Under the pieces are notes generated by a model, which did not search any database, was not told the origin of the DNA, and saw only the letters and a program-made list of their open reading frames with translations. The position numbers were made by a program, and so were the translations under genes. From DATJFQ01 sp035495555 (GTDB lineage: Bacteria > Acidobacteriota > Vicinamibacteria > Vicinamibacterales > 2-12-FULL-66-21), in NCBI GenBank assembly GCA_035495555.1, contig DATJFQ010000028.1:1-22948 (forward strand): a DNA stretch of 22,948 nucleotides, written 5' to 3'. Positions within the stretch are counted from its first letter, which is position 1, and the number at the start of each line of letters is the position of its first letter. Shown piece by piece: positions 15,699 through 21,622 of this stretch.

Positions 15699-16340
15699 TC
15701 AGCCTTCACGATTCACCTCGGCCGAGGCCGCACGGAACGCCGCGACGGTGTCCTGCGCCTGCTGCGCGCTCGTCACCGACAGCAGCGATTCGATCGCCGC
15801 GACCCCCGCAGCGCCGCCGCGCATCGCGGCGCGCGCGTTCCCGGCGTGAACGCCGCCAATAGCGAGCACGGGGCGTCGCGCAGCCGCACACACGGCTCGC
15901 AACATCTCCAGACCGGCGATCGGATGTCCTGCCGGCTTGCCGCTCGACGGAAACACGGTACCGAAGAGCAGGTAATCGCACGCGGACAACACGCGCGCGC
16001 GGTCGATATCGTGGACGGAACACCCTATCAGAAATTCGCGCGGAGCGATCGAGCGAACGCGGTCGATCGAGACGGAATCTTCACGCAGGTGCACCCCGGC
16101 AGCATCGGCAGCCATCGCGATATCGAACCGGTCGTTCACGACGACCTGCGCCGGCGCGGCACGCGTCGCAGCAACCGCGTCGCGCACGAGCGCCGTCAAC
16201 TCGCGATCGGGGAGATCGCGCTCGCGGATCTGCACCAGGTCGACGCCGGCGCTCGCCAGCCACGCGATCCGTCGGATGAGATCGGAACAGGACAACCCGA
16301 GACGCCGCCGGCTCGTGACGACGCACAGCCGGGGGGCCAT
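15699..16340 (-). CDS. thiE: Thiamine-phosphate synthase (ThiE/TenI family)
   Basis: A 213-aa TIM-barrel protein. Motifs in order are LCVVTSRRR, GVDLVQIRERDLPDREL (pyrimidine-pyrophosphate side), VVVNDRFDIAMAADAAGVHLRED, LIGCSVHDIDRA, YLLFGTVFPSSGKPAGHPIAGLEMLR, and PVLAIGGVHAGNARAAMRGGAAGVAAIESLL (phosphate-binding GG and GA loops). ThiE joins hydroxymethylpyrimidine diphosphate and thiazole phosphate into thiamine phosphate in the cytosol; TenI relatives instead aromatise the thiazole. The retained VNDR and GTVFPS..KP segments favour ThiE, but the two are hard to separate by eye. It overlaps the small membrane-protein gene at its start by one base. No other thiamine genes and no TPP riboswitch are visible nearby. 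Confidence 0.85.
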   Translation of the reverse strand: MAPRLCVVTSRRRLGLSCSDLIRRIAWLASAGVDLVQIRERDLPDRELTALVRDAVAATRAAPAQVVVNDRFDIAMAADAAGVHLREDSVSIDRVRSIAPREFLIGCSVHDIDRARVLSACDYLLFGTVFPSSGKPAGHPIAGLEMLRAVCAAARRPVLAIGGVHAGNARAAMRGGAAGVAAIESLLSVTSAQQAQDTVAAFRAASAEVNREG

Positions 16341-16618
16341 CAGGCGCGTGTCGTATCGTCGACGGCGTCAGGCGCGTCGTCGGAACGCCAGCGGCCCGCG
16401 AAGAGCGACGCCAGTTCGCCGAGCCCGGCGAGAACGGTAATCACCCCGACGCCGGTCGCGGCGCCTCTGACGTACGGACTCTGGACAACGGCTTCGATGC
16501 GAGGCCGTCCGTCGGTGAAGCCGTTGCGGTCCCAGAACACAGTCCACGGCGCAAGCGTTAGGATGAGGCCCGCTTCGAAGAAGTACGCCGCGAACAGAAG
16601 CCGCGTGACGGTGCGAAT
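16340..16618 (-). CDS. Small two-helix membrane protein with a non-canonical start
   Basis: The coding stretch gives about 92 aa: TVTRLLFAAYFFEAGLILTLAPW (first membrane helix), FWDRNGF, then PYVRGAATGVGVITVLAGLGELASLFAG (second helix) and an acidic tail. The frame is open back to 16735, but that N-terminal part (Arg/Gly-rich) lies wholly inside the upstream TPR gene and looks like a shadow. No ATG, GTG or TTG occurs near the true beginning. The options are ATT at 16618, with AAGGGG about 7 nt upstream, or CTG at 16624, which overlaps the TPR stop as CTGA. I list the ATT. The family is unknown; similar small membrane proteins with 'APW..FW.RN' seem familiar. Its product probably sits in the inner membrane. 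Confidence 0.6.
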   Translation of the reverse strand: MRTVTRLLFAAYFFEAGLILTLAPWTVFWDRNGFTDGRPRIEAVVQSPYVRGAATGVGVITVLAGLGELASLFAGRWRSDDAPDAVDDTTRA

Positions 16619-16620
16619 CG

Positions 16621-16968
16621 TCAGTCCCCTTCGCCGGGCGTCCGTGCGGCGGTGCGAGCCGAATCGAGGTCGGCCAGGAGCGCCTTCGCCTCCGGCGCCG
16701 ACGGAGCGGGCGCGCCAGCCGCGCGCTCGAACCATTCAACTGCGCGCGCGAAGTCGCCGCGGTCGCGGTACACACGGCCAAGCATCGCGGACGCGTCGAA
16801 GCGATGCCGCGGGGCCGCGGCGGCCATCGTCAGTGCCTGAATCGCCTCCTCCGTCATGCCCATCTCGAGGCACGTCCGCGCCACCTTCATCTGCTGCGCG
16901 GCCTCGTCGTGCGTCGCGTGATCGGTGACCGCCTCGCGAAAATCGTGGAAGTCGTCGGTATCAGCCAT
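16621..16968 (-). CDS. Small TPR-like protein
   Basis: A 115-aa soluble protein, MADTDDFHDFREAVTDHATHDEAAQQ..., with helical pairs matching tetratricopeptide repeats: KVARTCLEMGMTEEAIQALTMAAAAP (about 28-53), followed by HRFDASAMLGRVYRDRGDFARAVEWFERAAG (about 55-85), each with the G-x-x-x-x-A-x-x-x-x pattern. It likely mediates protein interaction; the partner is unknown. It starts 4 bp after the rnhB stop codon and its own stop overlaps the candidate CTG start of the membrane-protein gene, so it is part of the long operon. Confidence 0.75.
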   Translation of the reverse strand: MADTDDFHDFREAVTDHATHDEAAQQMKVARTCLEMGMTEEAIQALTMAAAAPRHRFDASAMLGRVYRDRGDFARAVEWFERAAGAPAPSAPEAKALLADLDSARTAARTPGEGD

Positions 16969-16972
16969 TCAG

Positions 16973-17590
16973 CTAGACCTCGAAGAGCGTGGGCGGCCGG
17001 AACGAACGCCGATGCACGTCGGAATACCCGAACCGTGAGACGGCATCGAGGTGGTCGCGGGTTGCATACCCCTTGTGACGGTCGAAGCCGTACCGCGGAT
17101 CGCGATCGTGAAGCTGCTGCATCAGGCGATCGCGCGTCACCTTCGCGACGATCGACGCCGCCGCAATGGCGGTGCACCTGGCGTCGCCGTGCACGACGGG
17201 CCGCTGGGCCATCGGAATCTCGGGAATCCGGAACGCGTCGACCAGGACCATGTCGGGCAGCGGCGCGAGTGAGAGCACCGCGCGCTGCATCGCCCGCAGC
17301 GAGGCCTGGTGGATGTTGAGACGGTCGATCTCGTCGGGTTCCACGCTCGTGACGGACCACGCAACCGCCTTGCGGGTGATCCGCTCGTAGAGCCGTTCCC
17401 GCTCCAGGGCCGTGACCGTCTTGGAATCGCAGATGCGCGGAATGTAGCGCTCGGGATTGAGGATGACCGCTCCGGCCACTACCGGTCCCGCCAGACACCC
17501 GCGCCCCACCTCGTCGACACCCGCCACGTACACGAACCCCATGCGCCTGAGCGCATTCTCGAGGGTCCGGAACGAACGGACTTTCACCAC
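16973..17590 (-). CDS. rnhB: Ribonuclease HII
   Basis: A 205-aa protein. The hallmark VAGVDEVGRGCLAGPVVAGAVIL (about 22-44) carries Asp26/Glu27; further likely acidic metal ligands are Asp118 (MVLVDAF) and Asp136 (HGDARC), followed by AIAAASIVAKVTRDRLM and YGFDRHKGYATRDHLDAV. It cleaves RNA in RNA/DNA hybrids, including single ribonucleotides, during repair and replication. The start shown is a GTG at 17590 without a clear ribosome binding site (the upstream strand is pyrimidine-rich); an ATG at 17542 would keep all catalytic residues but trims the N-terminal helix. It follows rplS, as in many bacteria, but is separated from it by the palindromic repeat at 17604-17692. Confidence 0.93.
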   Translation of the reverse strand: MVKVRSFRTLENALRRMGFVYVAGVDEVGRGCLAGPVVAGAVILNPERYIPRICDSKTVTALERERLYERITRKAVAWSVTSVEPDEIDRLNIHQASLRAMQRAVLSLAPLPDMVLVDAFRIPEIPMAQRPVVHGDARCTAIAAASIVAKVTRDRLMQQLHDRDPRYGFDRHKGYATRDHLDAVSRFGYSDVHRRSFRPPTLFEV

Positions 17591-17603
17591 GGGGAGGACC
17601 GTA

Positions 17604-17692
17604 CAATCGGTGAATTGGTGAATTCGCGAATGGGTGAATTGTAATCCAGCAGCTCAATTCACCAACTCACCAATTCACCAACTCACCAATTG
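17604..17692. repeat. 89-bp palindrome built of GTGAATTG-type 8-mers
   Basis: The right arm (17655-17692) is a row of 8-mers alternating CAATTCAC and CAACTCAC and ending CAATTG. The left arm (17604-17641) carries the complementary units, more degenerate (GTGAATTG, GTGAATTC, GCGAATGG, GTGAATTG). Arms of 38 nt pair at 32 of 38 positions around a 13-nt loop. It lies in the 103-bp gap between rplS and rnhB, ending 2 bp from the rplS stop. Its AT content contrasts with the flanks. It could be a terminator/processing hairpin or a dispersed repeat of tandem 8-mers. Confidence 0.85.
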
Positions 17693-17693
17693 T

Positions 17694-18047
17694 TCAGGAC
17701 GCTTGTCGCCGGCCGGCGTCCTTCATCCGCGCGGCCTTTCCTTTCAGCCCACGCAGGAAGTACAGCTTCGCGCGACGGACGCGGGCAGTACGGACGATGT
17801 CGATCTTGTCGATCGTCGGCGAGTGCAGCGGGAAGATCCGCTCGACGCCCTGGCCGAACGACACCTTGCGGACGGTGAACGTCGCACGCGCGCCGCCGCG
17901 ATGCATCCCGATCACCATGCCTTCGAAAATCTGGATGCGTTCCTTGTCGCCCTCGCGAACCTTGACGTGCACCTTCACGGTGTCCCCGGACTTGATCGCC
18001 GGGCGCTTGGCGAGCTGTCCACGCTCGACGGTCTCGATCCCAGTCAT
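17694..18047 (-). CDS. rplS: 50S ribosomal protein L19
   Basis: A 117-aa protein. The family pattern is clear: KSGDTVKVHVKVREGDKERIQIFEGMVIGMHRGGARATFTVRKVSFGQGVERIFPLHSPTIDKIDIVRTARVRRAKLYFLRGLKGKAARMKD. L19 sits at the 30S-50S interface of the ribosome. A strong ribosome binding site (AAAGGAGA) lies about 7 nt before the ATG, inside the trmD 3' end, and the start overlaps the trmD stop as ATGA. Gene order trmD-rplS is the usual one. It is followed immediately by the 8-mer palindrome. Confidence 0.97.
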   Translation of the reverse strand: MTGIETVERGQLAKRPAIKSGDTVKVHVKVREGDKERIQIFEGMVIGMHRGGARATFTVRKVSFGQGVERIFPLHSPTIDKIDIVRTARVRRAKLYFLRGLKGKAARMKDAGRRQAS

Positions 18048-18925
18048 TGTCTGTCTCCTTTAGATCGGCGGGGGCCCCTGCACCCCGCCTGGCTCTCTTC
18101 ATTCCACTCGCGCTTCGACGCTCGCTCCATTCCGTTCGCGTCTGGCGATTCCTTCAGCAGGTCCGGACGATATCGACGGGTCCGTTCCAGCGCCTGTTCG
18201 CGGCGCCAGCGCTCGATTTCCGCGTGGTGCCCCGACATGAGGACGGACGGCACCGAATACCCTCGAAAGTCCGCGGGGCGCGTGTACTGCGGGAAATCCA
18301 GCAGCCCTCGCGTGAACGAGTCCCCTTCCACGGACGCCTCGTCGCCTACGACGCCCGGCACGAACCGCGCTGCCGCATCGACGATGACCAGCGCGGGCAG
18401 CTCGCCGCCCGAAAGGACGTAATCGCCGATCGAGATCACGTCGGTCGCCAGTCGCTCCCGGACGCGCTCATCGACCCCCTCGTAGCGACCGCACAAAATC
18501 ACCATGTGATCCACGGTGCTCAGGCGCCGCGCCACATCCTGGGTCAACCGCTCGCCGTCGGGCGACGTCAGGATCACTGTGGACGCCGCCGCGCGGCGCT
18601 GCGCCGCGATCGTCTCGACCGCGGCGAAGAGCGGCTCCGGCTTCAGCACCATCCCCGGCCCCCCGCCAAACGGCGCGTCGTCGACGACGTGATGCCGATC
18701 GGTCGTGAACCTCCGGAGATCGTGCACACGAACGTCGAGGATCCCCGACGCGATCGCCCGCCCGATGACCCCTTCCGCGAGGCCGGCATGGACCATCGTT
18801 GGAAAGATCGTGACTATGTCGATCCTCAGCCGGGGGGCTTCCCCCCGCCGCTCCCCCTTACACGCTCTCTCGCGCGCCGCTTCGCCCGCGCGCTCCGAAC
18901 GCGTGCCTCGTTCGCTATCGCTCAT
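18044..18925 (-). CDS. trmD: tRNA (guanine-37-N1)-methyltransferase
   Basis: The TrmD core is unmistakable: LRIDIVTIFPTMVHAGLAEGVIGRA, DDAPFGGGPGMVLKPEPLF, LCGRYEGVDERV and ISIGDYVLSGGELPALVIVDA, forming the trefoil-knot SAM site. It methylates G37 of tRNAs to prevent frameshifting. The core begins at nt 18829 with CTG where other TrmDs have ATG. The nearest in-frame ATG is 18925 and would add 32 very charged residues (MSDSERGTRSERAGEAARER...), unusual for the family; a GTG at 18937 is also open. With 18925 the gene overlaps rimM by 11 bp. A GC hairpin (18831-18847) sits immediately upstream of the core. The C-terminal tail is also Arg-rich. The stop overlaps the rplS start. Confidence 0.93.
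   Translation of the reverse strand: MSDSERGTRSERAGEAARERACKGERRGEAPRLRIDIVTIFPTMVHAGLAEGVIGRAIASGILDVRVHDLRRFTTDRHHVVDDAPFGGGPGMVLKPEPLFAAVETIAAQRRAAASTVILTSPDGERLTQDVARRLSTVDHMVILCGRYEGVDERVRERLATDVISIGDYVLSGGELPALVIVDAAARFVPGVVGDEASVEGDSFTRGLLDFPQYTRPADFRGYSVPSVLMSGHHAEIERWRREQALERTRRYRPDLLKESPDANGMERASKREWNEESQAGCRGPRRSKGDRQ
18831..18847 (-). promoter_or_regulatory. GC hairpin at the rimM-trmD junction
   Basis: CGGGGGG-CTT-CCCCCCG is a perfect 7-bp stem with a 3-nt loop. It sits directly before the first codon of the conserved TrmD core. It could mask translation initiation if TrmD really starts at the CTG at 18829, or simply be part of the coding sequence of an N-terminal extension. Confidence 0.35.
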
Positions 18926-19490
18926 TCGGACCACCACGCGTCGGCACGTTCAGCTCGATGAGCCCTTGCGGCGGATTCACGATGACCACCTTCGCCGCCG
19001 GATCCACCTGCACGCAGATGTCCGCCACGAGCGGAATCAGCACTTCCCCGCCAGGCGCATCCACCACGAGGATGCTGCGATTCATCGGACCATCGATCCG
19101 CACGACGGTGCCGACTGTTCGGTGCGCCAGATCGCGTACTTCGCACCCGATCAAATCGCGGTGATAGAACGTGCCGTCCGCGAGCGGCGCCACGCGGGAC
19201 GCCGCAATCGTCAATTCCGCCCCGGCGAGCGATTCGGCGGCGTCCATGGTCTCGACGCCCTCGAAGGCGACGATCGGGCGTCCCTGATGGAATCGCACCG
19301 ACACGATCCGTCGTTCGCTCGAGCGCCCGTCCTGCTCGATCCGGAGTATCTGCCCGGCAACGAAGCGCTCCCCGGCGAAATCCGTTTCGGGATTCACGAT
19401 CACCTGGCCGCGGTTCCCGTGTGCTCGAGCGACTCGCCCGACCAGCAGCGACTCGTCAGTCTCTGAAATCGACTGAAACCTTCTGTCCAT
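18915..19490 (-). CDS. rimM: Ribosome maturation factor RimM
   Basis: A 191-aa protein. The N-terminal RimM domain (LLVGRVARAHGNRGQVIVNPETDF, about 15-38; VAFEGVETMDAAESLAGAEL, about 74-93) is followed by a PRC-barrel domain starting FYHRDLIGCEV and including RSILVVDAPGGEVLIPLVADICVQVD. RimM binds S19 and helps 30S assembly and processing of 16S rRNA. The start codon lies within khpA (35-bp overlap), and the stop lies 11 bp inside the trmD frame, so translational coupling is likely. Gene order rpsP-khpA-rimM-trmD-rplS is the classic one. Confidence 0.95.
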   Translation of the reverse strand: MDRRFQSISETDESLLVGRVARAHGNRGQVIVNPETDFAGERFVAGQILRIEQDGRSSERRIVSVRFHQGRPIVAFEGVETMDAAESLAGAELTIAASRVAPLADGTFYHRDLIGCEVRDLAHRTVGTVVRIDGPMNRSILVVDAPGGEVLIPLVADICVQVDPAAKVVIVNPPQGLIELNVPTRGGPNER

Positions 19491-19695
19491 CCATGTCCGC
19501 CGCGCAGCTCGCCAGGGTGCGCAGCGCCTGCGCGGTACGCCCCTGACGGCCGATCACGCGACCGAGGTCCCCGGGCGCCATGGTCAATTCGATGATGGTC
19601 TGCCCGCGTCCCTGACGCTCGCTGACGTTGACCGCGTCGGGCTTGTCCGCGAGCGCTCTGGCGACGGCCTCGACGACGCTCCCGGCCCGGCTCAT
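19456..19695 (-). CDS. khpA: KH-domain RNA-binding protein KhpA
   Basis: A 79-aa single type II KH-domain protein. The GxxG RNA-binding loop is GRQG in LGRVIGRQGRTAQALRTL (about 44-61), preceded by VEAVARALADKPDAVNV. It is known in Gram-positives as KhpA/YlqC, a partner of KhpB/EloR; in other phyla it is a conserved small RNA-binding protein between rpsP and rimM. The ATG overlaps the rpsP stop as ATGA, and the 3' end overlaps rimM. Confidence 0.93.
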   Translation of the reverse strand: MSRAGSVVEAVARALADKPDAVNVSERQGRGQTIIELTMAPGDLGRVIGRQGRTAQALRTLASCAADMDGQKVSVDFRD

Positions 19696-20000
19696 GAAGC
19701 GGGCTGCTCCGACGGAACAGGCAGCGCTGCCGCGGGCGCGGGCACCAGCGCTTCGTCGGCCGGTACGTCCGGCATGCGATCGACGAGCGTCCTCACGGTA
19801 TCCGACGCCTGCGCGCCCTGCTTGGTCCAGAAGTCATAGCGGTCACGCGCGACCCTCAGCGTCTCCGGCGTGGTGCGCGGATTGTAGTACCCGAGCACCT
19901 CCACGAACGAGCTGTCGCGCGCGGCGTGGGAATCCATCACCACCACGCGGAAGTACGGCCGCTTCTTGGAACCTGCCCGTCTCAGTCTGATCGCCAGCAT
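19692..20000 (-). CDS. rpsP: 30S ribosomal protein S16
   Basis: A 102-aa protein with the S16 signature MLAIRLRRAGSKKRPYFRVVV, DSHAARDSSFVEVLGYYNPR and DRYDFWTKQGAQASDTVRTL. A Pro/Ala-rich tail of about 25 residues extends beyond the core. A ribosome binding site (GAGGA) is placed 6-7 nt before the ATG. S16 is needed for early 30S assembly. It overlaps khpA by 4 bp and follows ffh after a 95-bp spacer with two hairpins. Confidence 0.96.
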   Translation of the reverse strand: MLAIRLRRAGSKKRPYFRVVVMDSHAARDSSFVEVLGYYNPRTTPETLRVARDRYDFWTKQGAQASDTVRTLVDRMPDVPADEALVPAPAAALPVPSEQPAS

Positions 20001-20018
20001 TCGATGTCCTCATCCCTT

Positions 20019-20047
20019 GGCGCCCGGCGCCGCGGCTCACGCCGCGG
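20019..20047 (-). promoter_or_regulatory. Two overlapping hairpins in the ffh-rpsP spacer
   Basis: GGCGCC-C-GGCGCC (20019-20031) and CCGCGG-CTCACG-CCGCGG (20030-20047) are perfect inverted repeats that share two bases, so the stems compete. They lie about 20 nt upstream of the rpsP start in the only sizeable gap of the upper operon. This could be a leader structure for autoregulation or attenuation, or simply GC-rich spacer; no T-run follows. Confidence 0.3.
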
Positions 20048-20095
20048 TTCGCTCCGCCGCCTCGCACTTCGCAGGTTACCCTGCATGTTTCCTGT

Positions 20096-21457
20096 TCAGC
20101 CCCGCATCATGCCTTTCAACGCACTCAGGTTGGGGCGCTTGCCTTTCCCGAGTCCGGCCATCCCGCCCATCGCCTTGAGCATCTTCTTCATCTGGATGAA
20201 CTGCTTGAGCAGGCGATTGACGTCTTCCACCGACGTGCCCGATCCCTTCGCGATCCGCTTCCGCCGCTGCCCGTTGATGATCTGGTGATTGCGGCGTTCC
20301 TTGAGGGTCATCGAGTTGATGATTGCCTCGACGCGCAGCAACTGTTTGTCGTCGACCTGCTGCCGCGCCTGTTTCAGTTCCTTGATCGCGCCCATCCCCG
20401 GCAGCATCCCGACGATCTGCTCGAGCGGTCCCATCTTGCGGATCGTCCGCAATTGATCCCGGAAGTCCTCGAGCGTGAACTCGTCGAGACGGATCTTCTT
20501 CTCGAGCTTCTCGGCCTCTTCCAGCGAAACCGCTTCTTCCGCCTTCTCGATGAGCGACAGCACGTCGCCCATGCCGAGGACCCGCGAGACGACGCGGTCG
20601 GCATGGAAGGGTTCGAGGTCCTGCAGGCGCTCGCCGCTGCCAACGAACGCAATGGGAACGCCGACGACGGAGACGACCGACAACGCCGCGCCGCCCCGCG
20701 CGTCGCCGTCCATCTTCGTCAGGACGACGCCAGTGACGCCGATCTGCCGGTTGAACTCGCCGGCGCTCTTGATGGCGTCCTGGCCGGTCATCGCGTCCGC
20801 GACGAACAACTGATCGACGGGCTGCACGGCGGTCTTGATGGCCTTCAGCTCCTCCATCAACTCGTCGTCTATGTGCAGCCGGCCCGCGGTATCGACGATG
20901 ACGATGTCGAACCCGCTGTTCTTCGCTTCGGTCAGCGCGCCGGCCGCGCGCTTGACCGGATCCATTTCGCCCGCGGGTTCGAACACCCGCACGCCGGCCT
21001 GCTTGCCGACGACGGACAACTGCTCGATCGCGGCGGGACGCCGCACGTCGGTCGACACGAGCAGCGGATGGCGTCCCTGCTTGGTCAGCCATCGTCCGAG
21101 CTTTGCCGAGGTCGTCGTCTTGCCCGAGCCCTGAAGGCCGAGCAGCATAATGACGCGGGGCCGTTGGCTGGTCGGCGGGAGCCCGCCCTGTGCGTCGCCG
21201 AAAAGCGCCAGCATTTCGTCGCGGACGATGCGGATGACCTGCTGGTCGGGCGTGAGGCTCTTGAGGACTTCCTGGTCGACGGCGCGGTCGCGCACGCGGT
21301 CGATAAAGGCTTTGACGACCTTGAAATTGACGTCTGCCTCGAGAAGCGCCATGCGGATTTCGCGCAGCGCCAACTCGACGGTTTCCTCGGTCAGCCGCGC
21401 CTGGCCACGGATCTGGCGGAAAACGTCCTGCAGACGGGTGGAGAGAGAGTCGAACAT
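20096..21457 (-). CDS. ffh: Signal recognition particle protein Ffh
   Basis: A 453-aa SRP54 protein. The N domain (1-90: MFDSLSTRLQDVFRQIRGQARLTEE) leads into the G domain with P-loop LGLQGSGKTTTSAKLG (about 106-121), DVRRPAA, DTAGRLHIDDELM and TKMDGDARGGAAL. The methionine-rich M domain (about 325-453) ends MKKMLKAMGGMAGLGKGKRPNLSALKGMMRG. Ffh binds signal sequences and 4.5S RNA and delivers ribosomes to FtsY at the membrane. It is the first gene of the ffh-rpsP-khpA-rimM-trmD-rplS-rnhB run. No strong ribosome binding site is seen; a sigma70-like promoter lies at 21504-21532. Confidence 0.97.
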   Translation of the reverse strand: MFDSLSTRLQDVFRQIRGQARLTEETVELALREIRMALLEADVNFKVVKAFIDRVRDRAVDQEVLKSLTPDQQVIRIVRDEMLALFGDAQGGLPPTSQRPRVIMLLGLQGSGKTTTSAKLGRWLTKQGRHPLLVSTDVRRPAAIEQLSVVGKQAGVRVFEPAGEMDPVKRAAGALTEAKNSGFDIVIVDTAGRLHIDDELMEELKAIKTAVQPVDQLFVADAMTGQDAIKSAGEFNRQIGVTGVVLTKMDGDARGGAALSVVSVVGVPIAFVGSGERLQDLEPFHADRVVSRVLGMGDVLSLIEKAEEAVSLEEAEKLEKKIRLDEFTLEDFRDQLRTIRKMGPLEQIVGMLPGMGAIKELKQARQQVDDKQLLRVEAIINSMTLKERRNHQIINGQRRKRIAKGSGTSVEDVNRLLKQFIQMKKMLKAMGGMAGLGKGKRPNLSALKGMMRG

Positions 21458-21503
21458 GGTGACGAAGTGACGAGCGCCCTAAGCTGCTCAGGCGCAAACA
21501 GTT

Positions 21504-21532
21504 ATCGTAGCTGAAAACCAGTCCAGGTTCAA
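21504..21532 (-). promoter_or_regulatory. Putative sigma70-type promoter of the ffh operon
   Basis: On the minus strand TTGAAC (21532-21527) and TACGAT (21509-21504) match 4/6 of each consensus hexamer with an ideal 17-bp spacer that is AT-richer than the surroundings. The predicted transcript would start about 40 nt upstream of the ffh ATG. It is the only intergenic promoter candidate in front of the long operon. Confidence 0.5.
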
Positions 21533-21563
21533 GGCGGGAGTCCCGCCGGCCGGGCCGGCGGGA
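21533..21563 (-). terminator. Overlapping GC hairpins between amidase gene and ffh promoter
   Basis: TCCCGCCGGC (21541-21550) pairs perfectly with GCCGGCGGGA (21554-21563) around a 3-nt loop. Its first seven bases can pair instead with GGCGGGA (21533-21539). The structure sits 60 bp after the amidase stop and directly against the -35 of the ffh promoter. It may terminate amidase transcription, although no T-run follows. Confidence 0.4.
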
Positions 21564-21622
21564 GGCTTGTGACTTGGTGATTCGGAAGGGACGCCGATGT
21601 GAGGGGCGGCGGGAGAGCCCTT

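Noticed and set aside
16619..16735. 39-residue Arg/Gly-rich N-terminal extension of the small membrane protein
   Set aside because: It lies entirely inside the TPR gene in another frame and its composition differs from the membrane-helix part.
17604..17692. CRISPR-like array
   Set aside because: Repeats are 8-mers without spacers, the two halves are in inverted orientation, and no cas genes are present.
18047..18961. 304-aa plus-strand frame opposite trmD
   Set aside because: TrmD motifs on the minus strand are clear; this frame is an antisense shadow.
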